Positions 50,901-59,566 are shown, counted from the first letter of the stretch. The stretch is DNA of 64,000 nucleotides from Anthopleura xanthogrammica (GCA_964019055.1 OZ025215.1:9763708-9827707); one strand, 5' to 3'. Numbers and translations are program-made. Notes: generated by a model from the letters alone, not told the origin.

Positions 50901-51840
50901 ATTTTAATGTCACGCCATGTTGTACCGTGTACACATTCTTATTGGAAGCCATTTTAATGTTACGGCATGTTGTACCGTGTACACATTATTATGGGAAGCC
51001 ATTACAATGTTACGGCATGTTGTACCGTGTACACATTATTATGGGAAGCCATTACAATGTTACGGCATGTTGTACCGTGTACACATTCTTATGGGAAGCC
51101 ATTTTAATGTTACGGCATGTTGTACCGTGTACACATTCTTATGGGAAGCCATTTTAATGTTACTGCATGTTGTACCGTGTACACATTCTTAAGGGAAGCC
51201 TTTTCAATGTTACGGCATGTTGTACCGTGTACACATTCTTATTAGAAGCCATTTCAATGTTACGATACGTGTACGCGCTGCAAAACAATACTATGTACTT
51301 ATTGACTGAGTGGGAGGTCCGAACGGGAAAATATTTGGCTCGAGGTCCTGAAGTACGGAACGAGCGCAGCGAGTTCCGTGCCAAGGACCGAGAGCCAAAT
51401 ATTTTCCCGTTCGGACCGACCTTAACTCAGTCAATAAGCATTTTATCATATGACCACATATAAAAAATCGATTTCAAAGCGTTTTTAATAAATGCGAATC
51501 AAAATGCGTAGTTTTTACATGATTGACGGCAGCGAGTCCGAACGGCGAGTCCGAACGGGAAATTATTACACTTTTCGGAAAAGCGTACTTTTTTTGCTGA
51601 CGACATTTTCCCCAAAGGTTTTTTTTAGAATCACGCGTACAGTGAAATACGGTCATATGATAACGTACGTTACCCACTTATACAAAAACCGCTCTATTTA
51701 CTTGGACGGAAATGATTTTCTTTTTGCATTAATTTATTCTAGCTCAACCGACCGGAGGAGCCGCATCCGTTCGTGTCTCGGGCCAACCACCGCCATCCTA
51801 TACAAGAAGAGCACAGTCAGCCAGGGTAAGAGAAACATGA
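32946..51840 (+). CDS. Leucine-rich-repeat protein of about 960 aa, orthologue not recognised
   Basis: Exons: 32946-32963, 33035-33107, 33196-33323, 34733-34889, 35458-35520, 35601-35662, 36147-36224, 36584-36632, 36917-36995, 37831-37924, 38223-38296, 38694-38796, 39019-39107, 39770-39802, 40016-40107, 40611-40723, 40984-41068, 41430-41506, 41817-41964, 42292-42323, 42416-42482, 43147-43267, 43343-43368, 44165-44193, 44333-44441, 45277-45419, 46192-46249, 47029-47074, 49414-49923, 50461-50504, 51743-51840. Residues about 20-130 form LRRs (LQTLILRENRIEAVPNL, LWKIDLANNK, FGTLILSNNELDWNQL), closed by an LRR-cap-like stretch (VIDSLPNIWMLDGRIIT then SAERAQVQQFF). The middle (about 230-490) looks helical. 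Residues about 490-540 are Ser/Arg/Pro-rich and basic. About 540-570 (LGDRVQLGHQ, GRLVALPENHVGLVQID) faintly resembles an SH3-like or CAP-Gly fold. The last 250 residues are acidic, then disordered and Pro/Arg-rich. Introns 8 and 28 have GC donors. The 3' end is uncertain: read-through stops at 51840, whereas splicing from 51825 to 52035 would stop at 52055. The 18-nt first coding exon is also only moderately supported. Confidence 0.78.
33324..34732. other. LRR-gene intron 3 containing a nested MITE pair
   Basis: 1.4-kb intron. 34084-34515 is a MITE whose ends (ttttcattgctacgatatgc and cagcatgtagcaatgaaaat) match the family at 803 and 41226. Nested in it at 34148-34392 is a second element with arms agcttagaatgaccaaag.. 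and ..cggtcattccaggctcaact and inner arms tcaaaagtattgaa and ttgaatacttttgatgttgc. The rest is AT-rich with nothing recognised. Confidence 0.6.
36255..36445. mobile_element. MITE of the AGTTCCCTGCGCCATCTTGAAAGG family
   Basis: LRR-gene intron 7. Arms: tctgtgccatcttgaaaggt and acctttcaagatggtgcagg; the loop contains mirrored atgatagagac and gtctctatcat. Confidence 0.7.
37062..37760. repeat. GT-rich minisatellite, 22-bp unit, about 30 copies
   Basis: LRR-gene intron 9 is largely a tandem array of GTTGGTGGGTGGTCTGCAGG-type units with variants (gtagcttgtctgcaggg, gtggcggtctgcagg, ggtcagtaggg). All three frames stay open because the unit lacks stops; this is not coding. Confidence 0.95.
38545..38608 (-). 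mobile_element. SINE fragment, minus strand
   Basis: gtagctcttcatccactgaa followed by cccattcaattagaatttag and aagtcgattttt matches the 3' end of the minus-strand SINE at 31107-31180. Only the tail survives. Confidence 0.5.
38816..38960. mobile_element. MITE of the GGACAAAACAATAGGTTCC family
   Basis: LRR-gene intron 12. Ends acccctttgcagcacg and caagtttaaggggccc; nearly identical interior to 10585-10715. Confidence 0.7.
40145..40320. mobile_element. MITE with CAGTGAAGTCC / GGGACTCCATTGC ends
   Basis: LRR-gene intron 15. Terminal inverted repeats are about 12 bp. End sequence of this type (CAGTNGAGTCCC) is seen in Tc1/mariner-pogo relatives, but family assignment is inference. Confidence 0.4.
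40431..40565. mobile_element. MITE of the TTTCAGACCACGTGTCATTC fold-back family
   Basis: LRR-gene intron 15. catttcagaccacatgtcat and gtatgacacgtggtctgaaa are inverted arms. Confidence 0.7.
41100..41225. repeat. ATC/GTC microsatellite
   Basis: LRR-gene intron 17. Interrupted (ATC)n and (GTC)n runs directly abutting the MITE at 41226. Confidence 0.9.
41226..41402. mobile_element. MITE with TACGCGCTGATC ends
   Basis: LRR-gene intron 17. gtagtacgcgctgatcaaga and ctcgatcagcgcgtagcagt are terminal inverted repeats; inner arms gggcaatacactgtcg and gagtgtattgccc. Same family as 803-980. Confidence 0.7.
41685..41815. repeat. TTCC/TTTC microsatellite
   Basis: LRR-gene intron 18, ending at the exon 19 acceptor (cttcag at 41811-41816), so it also serves as an extended polypyrimidine tract. 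Confidence 0.85.
42575..43035. repeat. CAT/ATC microsatellite with higher-order structure
   Basis: LRR-gene intron 21. Long (ATC)n-type tract broken by repeated cattatcatacatcatcatc blocks. Ser/Ile/His-rich frames are artefacts. Confidence 0.95.
43789..43955. mobile_element. MITE of the TTTCAGACCATGTGATGTC fold-back family
   Basis: LRR-gene intron 23. tagacctttttagcatcg and cgaagctaaaaaggtcta are terminal inverted repeats; internal arms catttcagaccatgtgatgt and atgtcatgtggtctgaaat. Confidence 0.7.
44574..44745. mobile_element. Fold-back element with ACGATTTTNCCTCAC ends
   Basis: LRR-gene intron 25. acacggtacgattttccctc and gaggaaaaatcgta are imperfect inverted arms; cttacgccaagttttagctg lies near the centre. 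Confidence 0.45.
44851..45240. mobile_element. Compound fold-back: a MITE of the GCGCCATCTTGAAAGG family with about 62-bp inverted arms of a second element
   Basis: LRR-gene intron 25. The arm at about 44873-44935 (cactgttccctgcaatcccc..) is an exact inverse of about 45170-45231 (..ggggattgcagggaacagtg). The left arm interrupts the MITE left terminus between ttcacagtt and ctgcgccatc, while the other arm lies beyond the MITE right terminus. Confidence 0.7.
45692..45858. mobile_element. MITE of the TTTCAGACCACGTGTCATTC family with well-kept ends
   Basis: LRR-gene intron 26. AATAGACCTCTTTAGTTTGG and CAAGCTAAAGAGGTCTAT are terminal inverted repeats around the internal arms. It abuts the next MITE directly. 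Confidence 0.8.
45860..46068. mobile_element. MITE of the AGTTCCCTGCGCCATCTTGAAAGG family
   Basis: LRR-gene intron 26. gtcccgtttacagttccctg and aaactgtgagggggac form the ends; internal arms carry gcgccatcttgaaatctagc and gctacctttcaagatggcgc. Confidence 0.75.
46802..46919. repeat. Long hairpin, about 53-bp arms, about 12-base loop
   Basis: LRR-gene intron 27. agtctccttagcagccgttt..ggtccatta mirrors taatggaccgtgggggaatg..gctaagaagact with one mismatch seen. Loop gtctcccccaag. Confidence 0.85.
47160..47530. repeat. Tandem repeat, about 112-bp unit, about 3 copies
   Basis: LRR-gene intron 28. GACCCGGATACCGCCCTC recurs at about 47212, 47325 and 47437, within units rich in GGGGCCGTTTTAGCCC and GGGGCCAATTT. 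Confidence 0.9.
48580..49330. repeat. Tandem repeat, about 83-90-bp unit, about 9 copies
   Basis: LRR-gene intron 28. Units carry TTGGGCCAAAACAGCACTAA, GGCCAAAATGGCTCCC and AAAATAGCCCCTCGTCCCG, decaying towards the right. Vocabulary (GGCCAAAAT, TTTTAGCC) is shared with the 112-bp array upstream, often in inverted sense. Confidence 0.9.
50150..50236. mobile_element. Truncated MITE of the GGACAAAACAATAGGTTCC family
   Basis: LRR-gene intron 29. agatcccttgcacgagaatt, aaaattgagctgcattccga and catgttgcaagtggtctatt match one side of the family. Confidence 0.5.
50705..51255. repeat. 50-bp tandem repeat, 11 copies, exact period
   Basis: LRR-gene intron 30. TACCGTGTACACATTCTTAT recurs every 50 bases (phase points 50721, 50771, 50821, up to 51221). 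Units differ by a few substitutions (tacggcatgttg or cacgccatgttg). Frames through it are repeat translations. Confidence 0.95.
51296..51439. repeat. Large hairpin beside the 50-bp array
   Basis: LRR-gene intron 30. TACTTATTGACTGAGTGGGA.. and ..CTCAGTCAATAAGCA are inverted arms of about 65 bp; the centre is agcgcagcg between gtacggaacg and agttccgtgc. Probably a fold-back MITE. Confidence 0.85.
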
Positions 51841-52329
51841 ATGTCAGGGCAATATGGGGAGGAGGCTGTTAGGGGGTATATAGGAGCTGGCATAAGTCAG
51901 CAAGAGTATATGGAAGTTGGGTGAGTCAAAACTGCATCGCATGCTTCACGTTCTAATTAGCCGCCAATCGCAAAAACAGCCTTTCTTTCGATGTTTCTAA
52001 GGGCTAAAGATGTTCATCATTGTCATTATTTCAGGTTGTTTTACACAAGCGATGACCAAGGTATTTTTTAAAGTACCGAACTCAGTTGTCGAGTTTCTAA
52101 AACATTCAAACAGCAAAAAAAAAATCAAAAAATATAACAAACGGACCATATTTATTAAGCCGTATTTATCTTCGTTCTTGGTTTTACGGTATCCATGGTA
52201 ACCATTCGTTTTTGTCTAATGATAGATACATCCTGTTCATCGCCTTTCCCCTTATAAGGAATCCCCTTAATTTACGTTAAATGGCAATATTTTTTGCTGC
52301 ACCAAATTATCGACTATTGATCAGTCCTG

Positions 52330-52920
52330 TTTATCTAGGATCTCATTAGAATGGGATCCCTTTGGTTTTACGTATCCATGACAACAGATTGTTATTTGAT
52401 TAACGTTATCTAAGGCAATGTTTTTACTTTACTAAATGATCGAACACTGAAATCCCTATTCATTTGTGATCTCATTAGAATGGGATCCCTTTGGTTTTTC
52501 GTATCCATGACAACAGATTGTTACTTGATTAACGTTATCTAAGGCAATGTTTTTACTTTACTAAATGATCGAACACTGAAATACCTATTTATTTGTGATC
52601 TCATTAGAATGGGATCCCTTTGGTTTTACGTATCCATGACAACAGATTGTTACTTGATTAACGTTATCTAAGGCAATGTTTTTACTTTACTAAATGATCG
52701 AACACTGAAATCCCTATTTATTTGTGATCTCATTAGAATGGGATCCCTTTGGTTTTACGTATCCATGACAACAGATTGTTACTTGATTAACGTTATCTAA
52801 GGCAATGTTTTTACTTTACTAAATGATCGAACACTGAAATCCCTATTTATTTGTGATCTCATTAGAATGGGATCCCTTTGGTTTTTCGTATCCATGACAA
52901 CAGATTGTTATTCGTTCGTA
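52330..52920. repeat. 129-bp tandem repeat, about 4.5 copies
   Basis: TCTCATTAGAATGGGATCCC occurs at 52341, 52470, 52599, 52728 and 52857, an exact 129-base period. Units differ at only a few positions, suggesting recent expansion or homogenisation. Confidence 0.95.
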
Positions 52921-53103
52921 AATGATCGAAGTGATTATATATTTAAAGTCCTATTTATCTTTGTCTAGATAATAGACGCAATTTTTATCAACTAAATAGC
53001 ACGATATTTTGTATATTTTTTATTTAATGTGGACAAATAAAACCACAACAATGTTTTCTTCATTATATATCCATCCCATCTTTATCAATAGATTACGACT
53101 GTA

Positions 53104-53317
53104 ATAGACCTCTTTACCTCAGTTGGGCGTAATGTTTTTCCCATTTCAGATTACGTGTCATTCCCTAGAGTATCATTTCTTTGTTTAACGGTAGCGCATG
53201 AGAAGACACGAGAATATTGATGCAACTTAATTAAAGAATCTTATTCTCAAGAGAATAACACGCACGTGGTCTGAAATTGGAAAACCGTGACTGCGGGTGC
53301 CCAAGGTAGAGGACTAT
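53104..53317. mobile_element. MITE of the TTTCAGACCACGTGTCATTC fold-back family, long copy
   Basis: Ends aatagacctctttacctcag and aaggtagaggactat; internal arms catttcagattacgtgtcat and acgtggtctgaaattgg. Confidence 0.65.
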
Positions 53318-54183
53318 AGTTTATGAAATAGCAAAGTGTAAGCTTAAAATGTTAAGCTTAAAATTTGAAGCAAGCAAACAGATATATAGCTGGCGACACT
53401 CTCCTTCTAAAATTCTAAAACCTATGTTACATCATGTTATTTTTTTCTTTGAAAAGAAAAGTCGAACTTTGAGGGTATTCCATTTTGTTTAACTAATGTC
53501 TAAATCACGGAAAAGCTCCTCTCTGCTCTAAGCTTACTAGATGTCTTAATTAAACAGTTGGAGTTGCGGTGGATTTTAGGGGAATTTTCGCGCCAAGAAC
53601 TCACACTCGCGTCCTTTTGCTGCTCTTTACCTGGACCAACCAGGTGATTTCGCTTCTCTCAGCCCGAATTAACCAATCAGCGAACATGTAGTTCGTAGTC
53701 CAATATTTCCTAATTCCAGGTTTTTCGGCTCGATAAACAACAGCTTTTCATAAAGAAAATAAAACTCATCCGTGGAAAGTTTTACCAAATATCTTTTAGA
53801 AATAGCATATTTTGTTCAGTGTTGTTGGTGGAAAATCATTTGTTTTAAAAAGAGATACTGATAGAAAATACTTTGAACTTTCGTGCTGACTTGTGCATTG
53901 CGTTCCTGGATCCCAAATCATACGAGTGGAAATTTAAAATGTTTTCTGAGCGGATCCAGGGAGGGGGAGGGGGGGGGGGGGGGTTCCATTGTTACACCGG
54001 ACACCCACCAAAAAATGAATATAAGTACAAAAAAAATTCCGATCTGGATTTTTTAATGACGTCACTATATCGTCACTTTCGGAGACCTCCCCTTGCAAAT
54101 TTCTGGATCCGCCCCTGTTCTTTATGATGGCGAAATGGCATATTTAGAAAGGTTAAAATATCTACGTAAGTGATTCGGAACGG

Positions 54184-57100
54184 TTATTTTTTCTCGCAGA
54201 TGAAAAACGTTTTTCCCTTACAGTCTTGCAAACTCCATTTACTGTTCTTTTTATTTTTGGCCATCACAGCACAGTCTTTCTCCTTGAGATTGAGCTTGAC
54301 TAAAGGAGTCGTAAAGGTCAGCGGTGTTCCATCTATCCACTGCAGTGTTTTTTCTTTTGTTAGATCATTCAACCCGATCCAGGCCCCGTCGAGGAAAACT
54401 CCATCTATGATTGATATCAATACGATCATTAATATCTAGATGATGATGATGATCATGATGATGATCATGAGGATCATGATCATGATCATGACTAAGAACT
54501 TTAAATGCTCTGATATTGATCATGATCATGATGATGATCATGATGATGATCATGATGATGACTAAGAACTTTAAATGCTCTGATATTGATCATGATCATG
54601 ATGATGATCATGATGATGACTAAGAACTTTAAATGCTCTGATATTGATCTAGAATATAGGTCATTGGAATGTGAGCGCAACTTTTTCCGGAATGGGCTTA
54701 TTTTTACTTTTAAAGCTCGATTACACGGAGCAATGTTCTCTGCAATTTGTCTCGCAAATGTCTCGCAAACGGGGTTGCGACACAAGCTGCTTGGAGCATT
54801 GCGGCGTGTACTTCTAAGGTGCAATTTGAAATATGTTGTAAGACCAGTTGCAGCAATCGTTGCGAAAAGTAAAATTCGTTTCTATTTGTAGCAACGATTG
54901 CGTCTCCGTTGCACCGTGTAAACCCGTGTAAACCAGAATGGGCTGCCTATGTCTGCCTATGATTGTTAAAACGTATTTTTACCTCGAACTTCATTGACTT
55001 TATCTTGAGTAAATTGACTATGAAACACAACCAGAAATCTAATCCATCCCGTGAAACGGTTTTGTCCAGCACTGTCTTGGCCAATAAAATATGTGGGATT
55101 TCCAGTGAAAAACAATTCTTTTGTGGAATCTGGAGCCGTTTGTCGCGATTGTGATTCAAGTGTCCCATTGAAGTAAAACTTCCCGACTCGTGAGTGGCGA
55201 TTCCATGTGAACACGATGTGAAGCCAGATATTGGCAGGAATGGAACTGCAATGAGATTTTGATCAAGTGAATGGAAGTGAATGGAAGTGAATGGGTAGAT
55301 AACTATTATATAACGTATAAGCGCAAAGGGGTAGGGGACTAGGGGATAGGCCTCGGCTTTGAACCCCGATGCGATATTCACTACCCCTAGCTTGAGGAGG
55401 GCTTTGGATATAAAGAGGGGGAAATACCAACGGTGGCAGGGGATAGTAGGGATACTTCTTGTCATTTATTTCGAACCGCAGTTCGATATCTCCTCCCCCA
55501 GAGAAGGAGGTTTGCTTAGCTTGTGAGGGAAGATGACCAACAGAGGAAGCGGGAGGCCGGGAAGTACCAAAGATTCTTCGATTCGACTCACCTTACAGTA
55601 ACATAACGTAGCATGATATGTTTGGCAGTGTAAAGTTCGCTAACAAACTTATTCCCTTCGATGTAAAGCCTGAAGGTAGCGTTCAGGGCGTCTATATAAT
55701 CACTAAAGATATACATGGTTCTTTCTGGATTTGGGGTTTTAAGCCACACTGCCAGTGTTAATGACAATGTGTGCATAGGAAAACTAGGTGTGATAGCATA
55801 GTCATCCACTCCATCCAAGTACAAAGATGGCTTACCATCGAAGGTACTTAAGCTTGCTCCATTGAAAAGGCTATGTAGAAATATAAAATCAAAAATATAA
55901 AACACTACAATTTTATTTTTGATTGGTTGATGCCTATAGAAAGTTCTTTTTGAGCCCGCGAGCGTACATGCCAAAGAAACCGCTGGATTGCCATGACAAC
56001 CTTGAAACGGCTTCACCTTGAAACTGACATACTGGTTAAATATTTTCATCGACTTTCATTACCTTAACATTTTTTTAGGTGTATCCAAGTCTGTGATCAG
56101 TCTCTTAAGTGTAACTGCGAAAACAGATAGAAACTGGGTTACAAATTAAAAGGGATGTGCACAATACTTTTATGGCCGCTGGGCTTCCTGTGTTCCTATA
56201 AAAATTAGAAGTCGTTCTCAATGTTTATATTGCTGCTGGACTCCCTGTGTTCACAAAAATAGTACCGTATTTACTTGTTTCATGCGCCACCCTCGATTAA
56301 ACACCGCCTTCGATTAAGCGCCGCATATGATAGCAAAGTATAAAAAGAGCGCCACCCTCAAATAAGAGCTGCTCCAAATAAGGGCCACAACCGAAACACT
56401 AAAAATTTGAAGAACGCCGCGGTAGTTTGTCGAGTAAATATAGTATGCACGAAGCTTTTGTCCTTGAGAAAGTGGCTTCTATTCTAACTAGATTAGAATG
56501 ATCAAGTGATACTTACAAATTGGTTTGTAAATCACCATCAACTTCAATAAAAACTGGTTCTCTGTCACGCTTGCAATGGTGGCCAAATCACCACCAAGGT
56601 TGTGACAGTTCTGCCTTGCGTCGTGCCAGGTTTTTTTCTCATTGAAGAGCTTGAAATACGACATGTTGAAATAGAACCAATCATCCGGCAAGGCTGTAAA
56701 ATAACAATTATTGATTATCGAGAAACACCTTCGCTGATCACGTGACCATAGGCCTAGTGTGAGTTCCATAAACAAAGTGCATTGTGGTATAGCTTGGGTT
56801 CGAACAACACCATATAAGGCGTGATGAACAAATGAAGTTTGTACCCAACCTAGACCACAATTCACCACGATTGCTATTCCAGAAAAGGTCCACTGTCCAC
56901 CATATTGGAGGACTGAAGAATCTCAAAGTATTTTAAATGATGTTCAACACTCCATATCAGAGGGGGGTGTACATGTAAACATTTCTTCGATCTCTGGGTT
57001 TTGGGCTTCTGTCATTAATCAAATATTTAGTACTAATATTTCAGTCTAGTAATTCAGTGTCGTAAATTTAATGGAAGGAATTGAGCCAAAACACAGAAAA

Positions 57101-57891
57101 AATATGGATTTTCCTGGGTCACACAAAAAAACTACTCTAACAGCGATTAAAGGATAGATCATATAAAGCTTCAAATGCATGGAAAGTTCCTTGATAGGTT
57201 ATTTCGTGCCAAGTGCAGCTACTCACCATCCTTCTCTGGGCAATCTTTTTGTACACAAAACCTTTTTTCCTGTTGACACGATCAAAGCAAAACTGGTTTT
57301 TAGATATCTAGATTTGCCGTTCAGCTAATTCTTGGTTTGCAATCATTCCCCAAAAAAACATGGAGGCTATGAAAGCAGATAAATTTGGAGGACAAAACTC
57401 CAGCTCCTGAGAATTGGAACCTATTGTTTTGTCCTCCAAATTGAGCTGCATTCCGACGTGCTGCAAGGGGTCTATCAGAAAAATTGAGTTATGGAATTTG
57501 GCTTCGTAATATAGAAGAAAGCCATGTACACTATTACCTAGTAAAAATGTTTTGTAACGTGGTATACCTGTGATTCAGCGTACTGATATCCACTCATTCG
57601 CACGAAAGATTCAGGTTTTTGCTTCTTGTTTGACTGATTCAACTCACACACGTTCCCGCCATGTTGATCTTTATAAACGTTGATTGAAAAACATGTCAAA
57701 GTTTCCACACAGGCGGTCATGCAGTCTGGTAAGAACAGAGGGAGAGTTGCTATCACGTGACCAACCAAAGCGTAACCATGGTCACGGTGAAAGGGCGCTA
57801 ATAAACTAGCAGGACAGAAATCATTTGAAGAAACGGTTGACATGGCAACAGTCGAGAGGAAAAACAGGTAAAGCAGGTTGAAGCGACACAT
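54184..57891 (-). CDS. Secreted PAN/apple plus C-type-lectin-domain protein with a LamG cassette inside the lectin domain
   Basis: Minus-strand exons in transcription order: 57891-57568 (signal peptide and PAN), 57269-57227 (linker with DCPEKD), 56693-56517 (lectin N-half), 54404-54184 (lectin C-half and stop). The first exon follows an acceptor (ttttcag) at 57901, so Met at 57891 is preferred over Met at 57921. MCRFNLLYLFFLSTVAMS is a good signal peptide. The PAN-like region (NDFCPASL to GYQYAESQ) has paired Cys. The lectin N-half carries TWHDARQNCHNLGGDLATI; the C-half carries WIGLNDLTKEKTLQWIDG, EKDC, SLQDC and FFICEKK, giving the four canonical CTLD cysteines. EPN/QPD and WND calcium-site motifs are absent. 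Joining these four exons gives 254 aa with an intact CTLD. Exons 56090-56063, 55870-55592 and 55245-54983 encode a LamG-like module and could be included in frame, giving 444 aa. No polyadenylation signal was identified. Confidence 0.8.
54437..54655. repeat. ATGATC-rich satellite, three 57-72-bp higher-order units
   Basis: Lies in the lectin-gene intron next to the C-half exon. GACTAAGAACTTTAAATGCT recurs near 54488, 54560 and 54617, separated by GATCATGATGATGATC runs. Confidence 0.85.
54715..54915. mobile_element. Fold-back element with TTACACGGAGCAATG / GTTGCACCGTGTAA ends
   Basis: Lies in the lectin-gene intron. ctcgattacacggagcaatg and cgttgcaccgtgtaaac are terminal inverted repeats. Inside are gcaacgattgcg and ttgcagcaatcgttgcg. 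Confidence 0.6.
54983..56090 (-). other. LamG-like exon cassette (3 exons, phase 1-1, 570 nt) within the C-type-lectin gene
   Basis: Three minus-strand exons lie between the two lectin-half exons: 56090-56063 (28 nt), 55870-55592 (279 nt) and 55245-54983 (263 nt). Together they are 570 nt, a multiple of three, entering and leaving in phase 1. The translation reads as a concanavalin-A-like/laminin-G module: SLYLDGVDDYAITPSF, LSLTLAVWLKT, MYIFSDY, then IPANIWLHIVFTWNRH, GKFYFNGTLESQS, YFIGQDSAGQNRFTGWI. Every splice site is canonical (acceptors cacag, acatag, ttgcag; donors gtaatg, gtgagt, gtaaaa). The 28-nt exon is the least certain, but it is the only one seen that reconciles the phases. Use versus skipping cannot be told from DNA. 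Confidence 0.7.
56268..56445. mobile_element. Repeat with ACCGTATTTACTTG / CGAGTAAATATAGTA ends
   Basis: Lies in the lectin-gene intron. The interior has tandem-like caccctcgattaaacaccgc, ccttcgattaagcgccgcat and gccaccctcaaataag. A probable MITE. Confidence 0.45.
57379..57476. mobile_element. MITE of the GGACAAAACAATAGGTTCC family, short palindromic copy
   Basis: Lies in lectin-gene intron 1. aaatttggaggacaaaac and gttttgtcctccaaattgag are inverted arms. Confidence 0.65.
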
Positions 57892-59310
57892 GACTCTACC
57901 TGAAAATATAACCGATAACAAGATAGCATAAATAAGAGAGGGAAACTTCTGCGCGCGCCATGTGAATTCCCGGTTGAGCTATTTTAAGCATCCAAAGTCG
58001 TTTGTTTTTAAATTTTTGGACGTCAAAAACAACATACTTTTGTCGATTTGTCTCCCTTTTTTCGACAAAATCTATTAGATAAAGCAAAAATATCAGGATT
58101 GGCTATGTTCTGTTCTCTGATAAAACACGACTGAGGCTGTTGAACACTCCAAAAAGTTGCGAAATTTATGTTTTCCTCAAAAATCTTTATATTCAGATGC
58201 TTTCGCTACTTCCAGGTTTGGATAAAGCACGCAATTTTTGACGAACAGGAGTAGGGTATGGCTTTGAACTTGATTGTACTTTCTTCGATCCATATTCTCG
58301 TGAAGAAATATATAGGAATGATATTCACATATTTGTTCAAAAATATTTACACTTTTGAATAAAGAAATTCAAAAAGGCTGAAAATGTCTTTGATTATTGA
58401 TTTAAGAAAATATTTTTTGAATAAAGAAATTCTAAAAAGGCTGAAAACATCTTTATTGATTTAAAAAAAAATTGTTTTCGTCTTTCACTTCAAAGAATAA
58501 TGAGATTGTAAGATGACTGAAATGAAAATTCCTCAAAAAAAATAATTTTCTCTTAATTTAACGCATTAATTAGTCTCGGTCTTTCACGGCTTCTTCTGTT
58601 ATTGTAAAATCTCATCTCGCTAAATTGATCAAAACAATTCAAGACCAATGTCGAACCATACACAATTCCTTTTGAGGAAAATTTTCAAATGATGTTTTTT
58701 AAAGTTTAAAAACTAAGAATTCTTCAAAGAAAATTGTCAAAGAAAAATCAGGGATGAAAATGATCAAAAAATTATAAAAAAGTATTTATAATGATTGCTA
58801 CCAGTAAAATAACTATGATTTCTTATTAGTGTTTTTAAAATTGATTTTATAGACTAATGTAAAGATTAGTTTTTAGCCGATTTCTTAATAGAAACGTTAT
58901 ATTGGAAAATAATACCTTGCATAACACAGTTCACAGATGTTTTTTAGTATCTCCTCCAGATTCCTCCAGATACTATGCTTGAAGTATCAATGTAGCACGC
59001 TTCTCAGTTTCCTTAAAAATTTAAAGGTTTGCCAACGGATTGCTTCAATCGACTTCCGCACAAGACATCAAATTAATTTCGTCCCTCTCAATGAGTTGCC
59101 CAACCCGTTACTGAGGACTCGATTGGTTTATTTATGAAAAGGTTTTAAAAATTTAAGAAGGCTTTTCTTTTTCTCCGTGGCATGAAAAAATCAATGACAT
59201 AATATTCAGCATCGGGAAACGTTCTAGAAATTCTTAATTGAAGATTACAGCTGCTCGAAGCTCTCTTTCTCCCTCTCTACTTTTCTCTAGCTCTCTCTCT
59301 CTCTCTCTTA
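57892..59310. other. Upstream flank of the lectin gene, AT-rich
   Basis: Should contain the lectin-gene 5' UTR exon and promoter, which I could not place. A diverged duplication of about 60 bp (aataaagaaattcaaaaagg and aataaagaaattctaaaaag) lies at 58358-58475. Otherwise AT-rich with no conserved ORF. Confidence 0.45.
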
Positions 59311-59311
59311 G

Positions 59312-59566
59312 GAAATATATACCTATTTCAAAAAACGTTGTCATGGGCGATTGGAAATACGTTATTCCAAGATCCAAGAATAGCTGGAATAACGTGTAAA
59401 TACTTCTCGATATTCCTTGTTGTTTGTAGTCGACGAAAGCATTTTAAAGGCCTCGATTATTTGTGTTTATTTGTAACATTCAGTATCCATATAATTTCTT
59501 TCCGTCTTGGAATGACCTATGCGGCCTTTAGCGATGACAACCTTTTTTGAAATAGGTGTATATCTC
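59312..59566. mobile_element. MITE with ATATACCTATTTCAAAAAAC ends
   Basis: About 28-bp terminal inverted repeats (atatacctatttcaaaaaac and ttttttgaaataggtgtata), preceded by a CT microsatellite at 59287-59310. The interior has a second inverted pair (acgttattccaag, tggaataacgtg). Confidence 0.65.

Larger units (their letters stand above)
51841..54183. other. Gap between the convergent LRR and lectin genes
   Basis: The LRR gene 3' end probably falls at its left edge; a candidate AATAAA is at 53036-53041. It then holds the 129-bp array (52330-52920), a MITE (53104-53317) and, at 53948-54120, an element with GCGGATCCAGG and CTGGATCCGCC ends around a poly-G run. No coding sequence supported. Confidence 0.55.

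Noticed and set aside
50705..51255. Regular 50-bp array resembling a CRISPR array
   Set aside because: Units are contiguous with no unique spacers and the host is an animal.
50607..51463. Repeated frames with VHILMGSHFNV-type units
   Set aside because: Reading of the 50-bp intronic tandem repeat.
55592..56049. LamG exon extended to an upstream Met at 56049 as a separate gene start
   Set aside because: The extension (MKIFNQYVSF..) has no signal peptide or domain, and a good acceptor at 55871 gives the exon its proper start; kept only as a weak alternative.
57892..57921. Lectin-gene start at Met 57921
   Set aside because: An acceptor-like ttttcag lies between it and Met 57891, which begins a better signal peptide.
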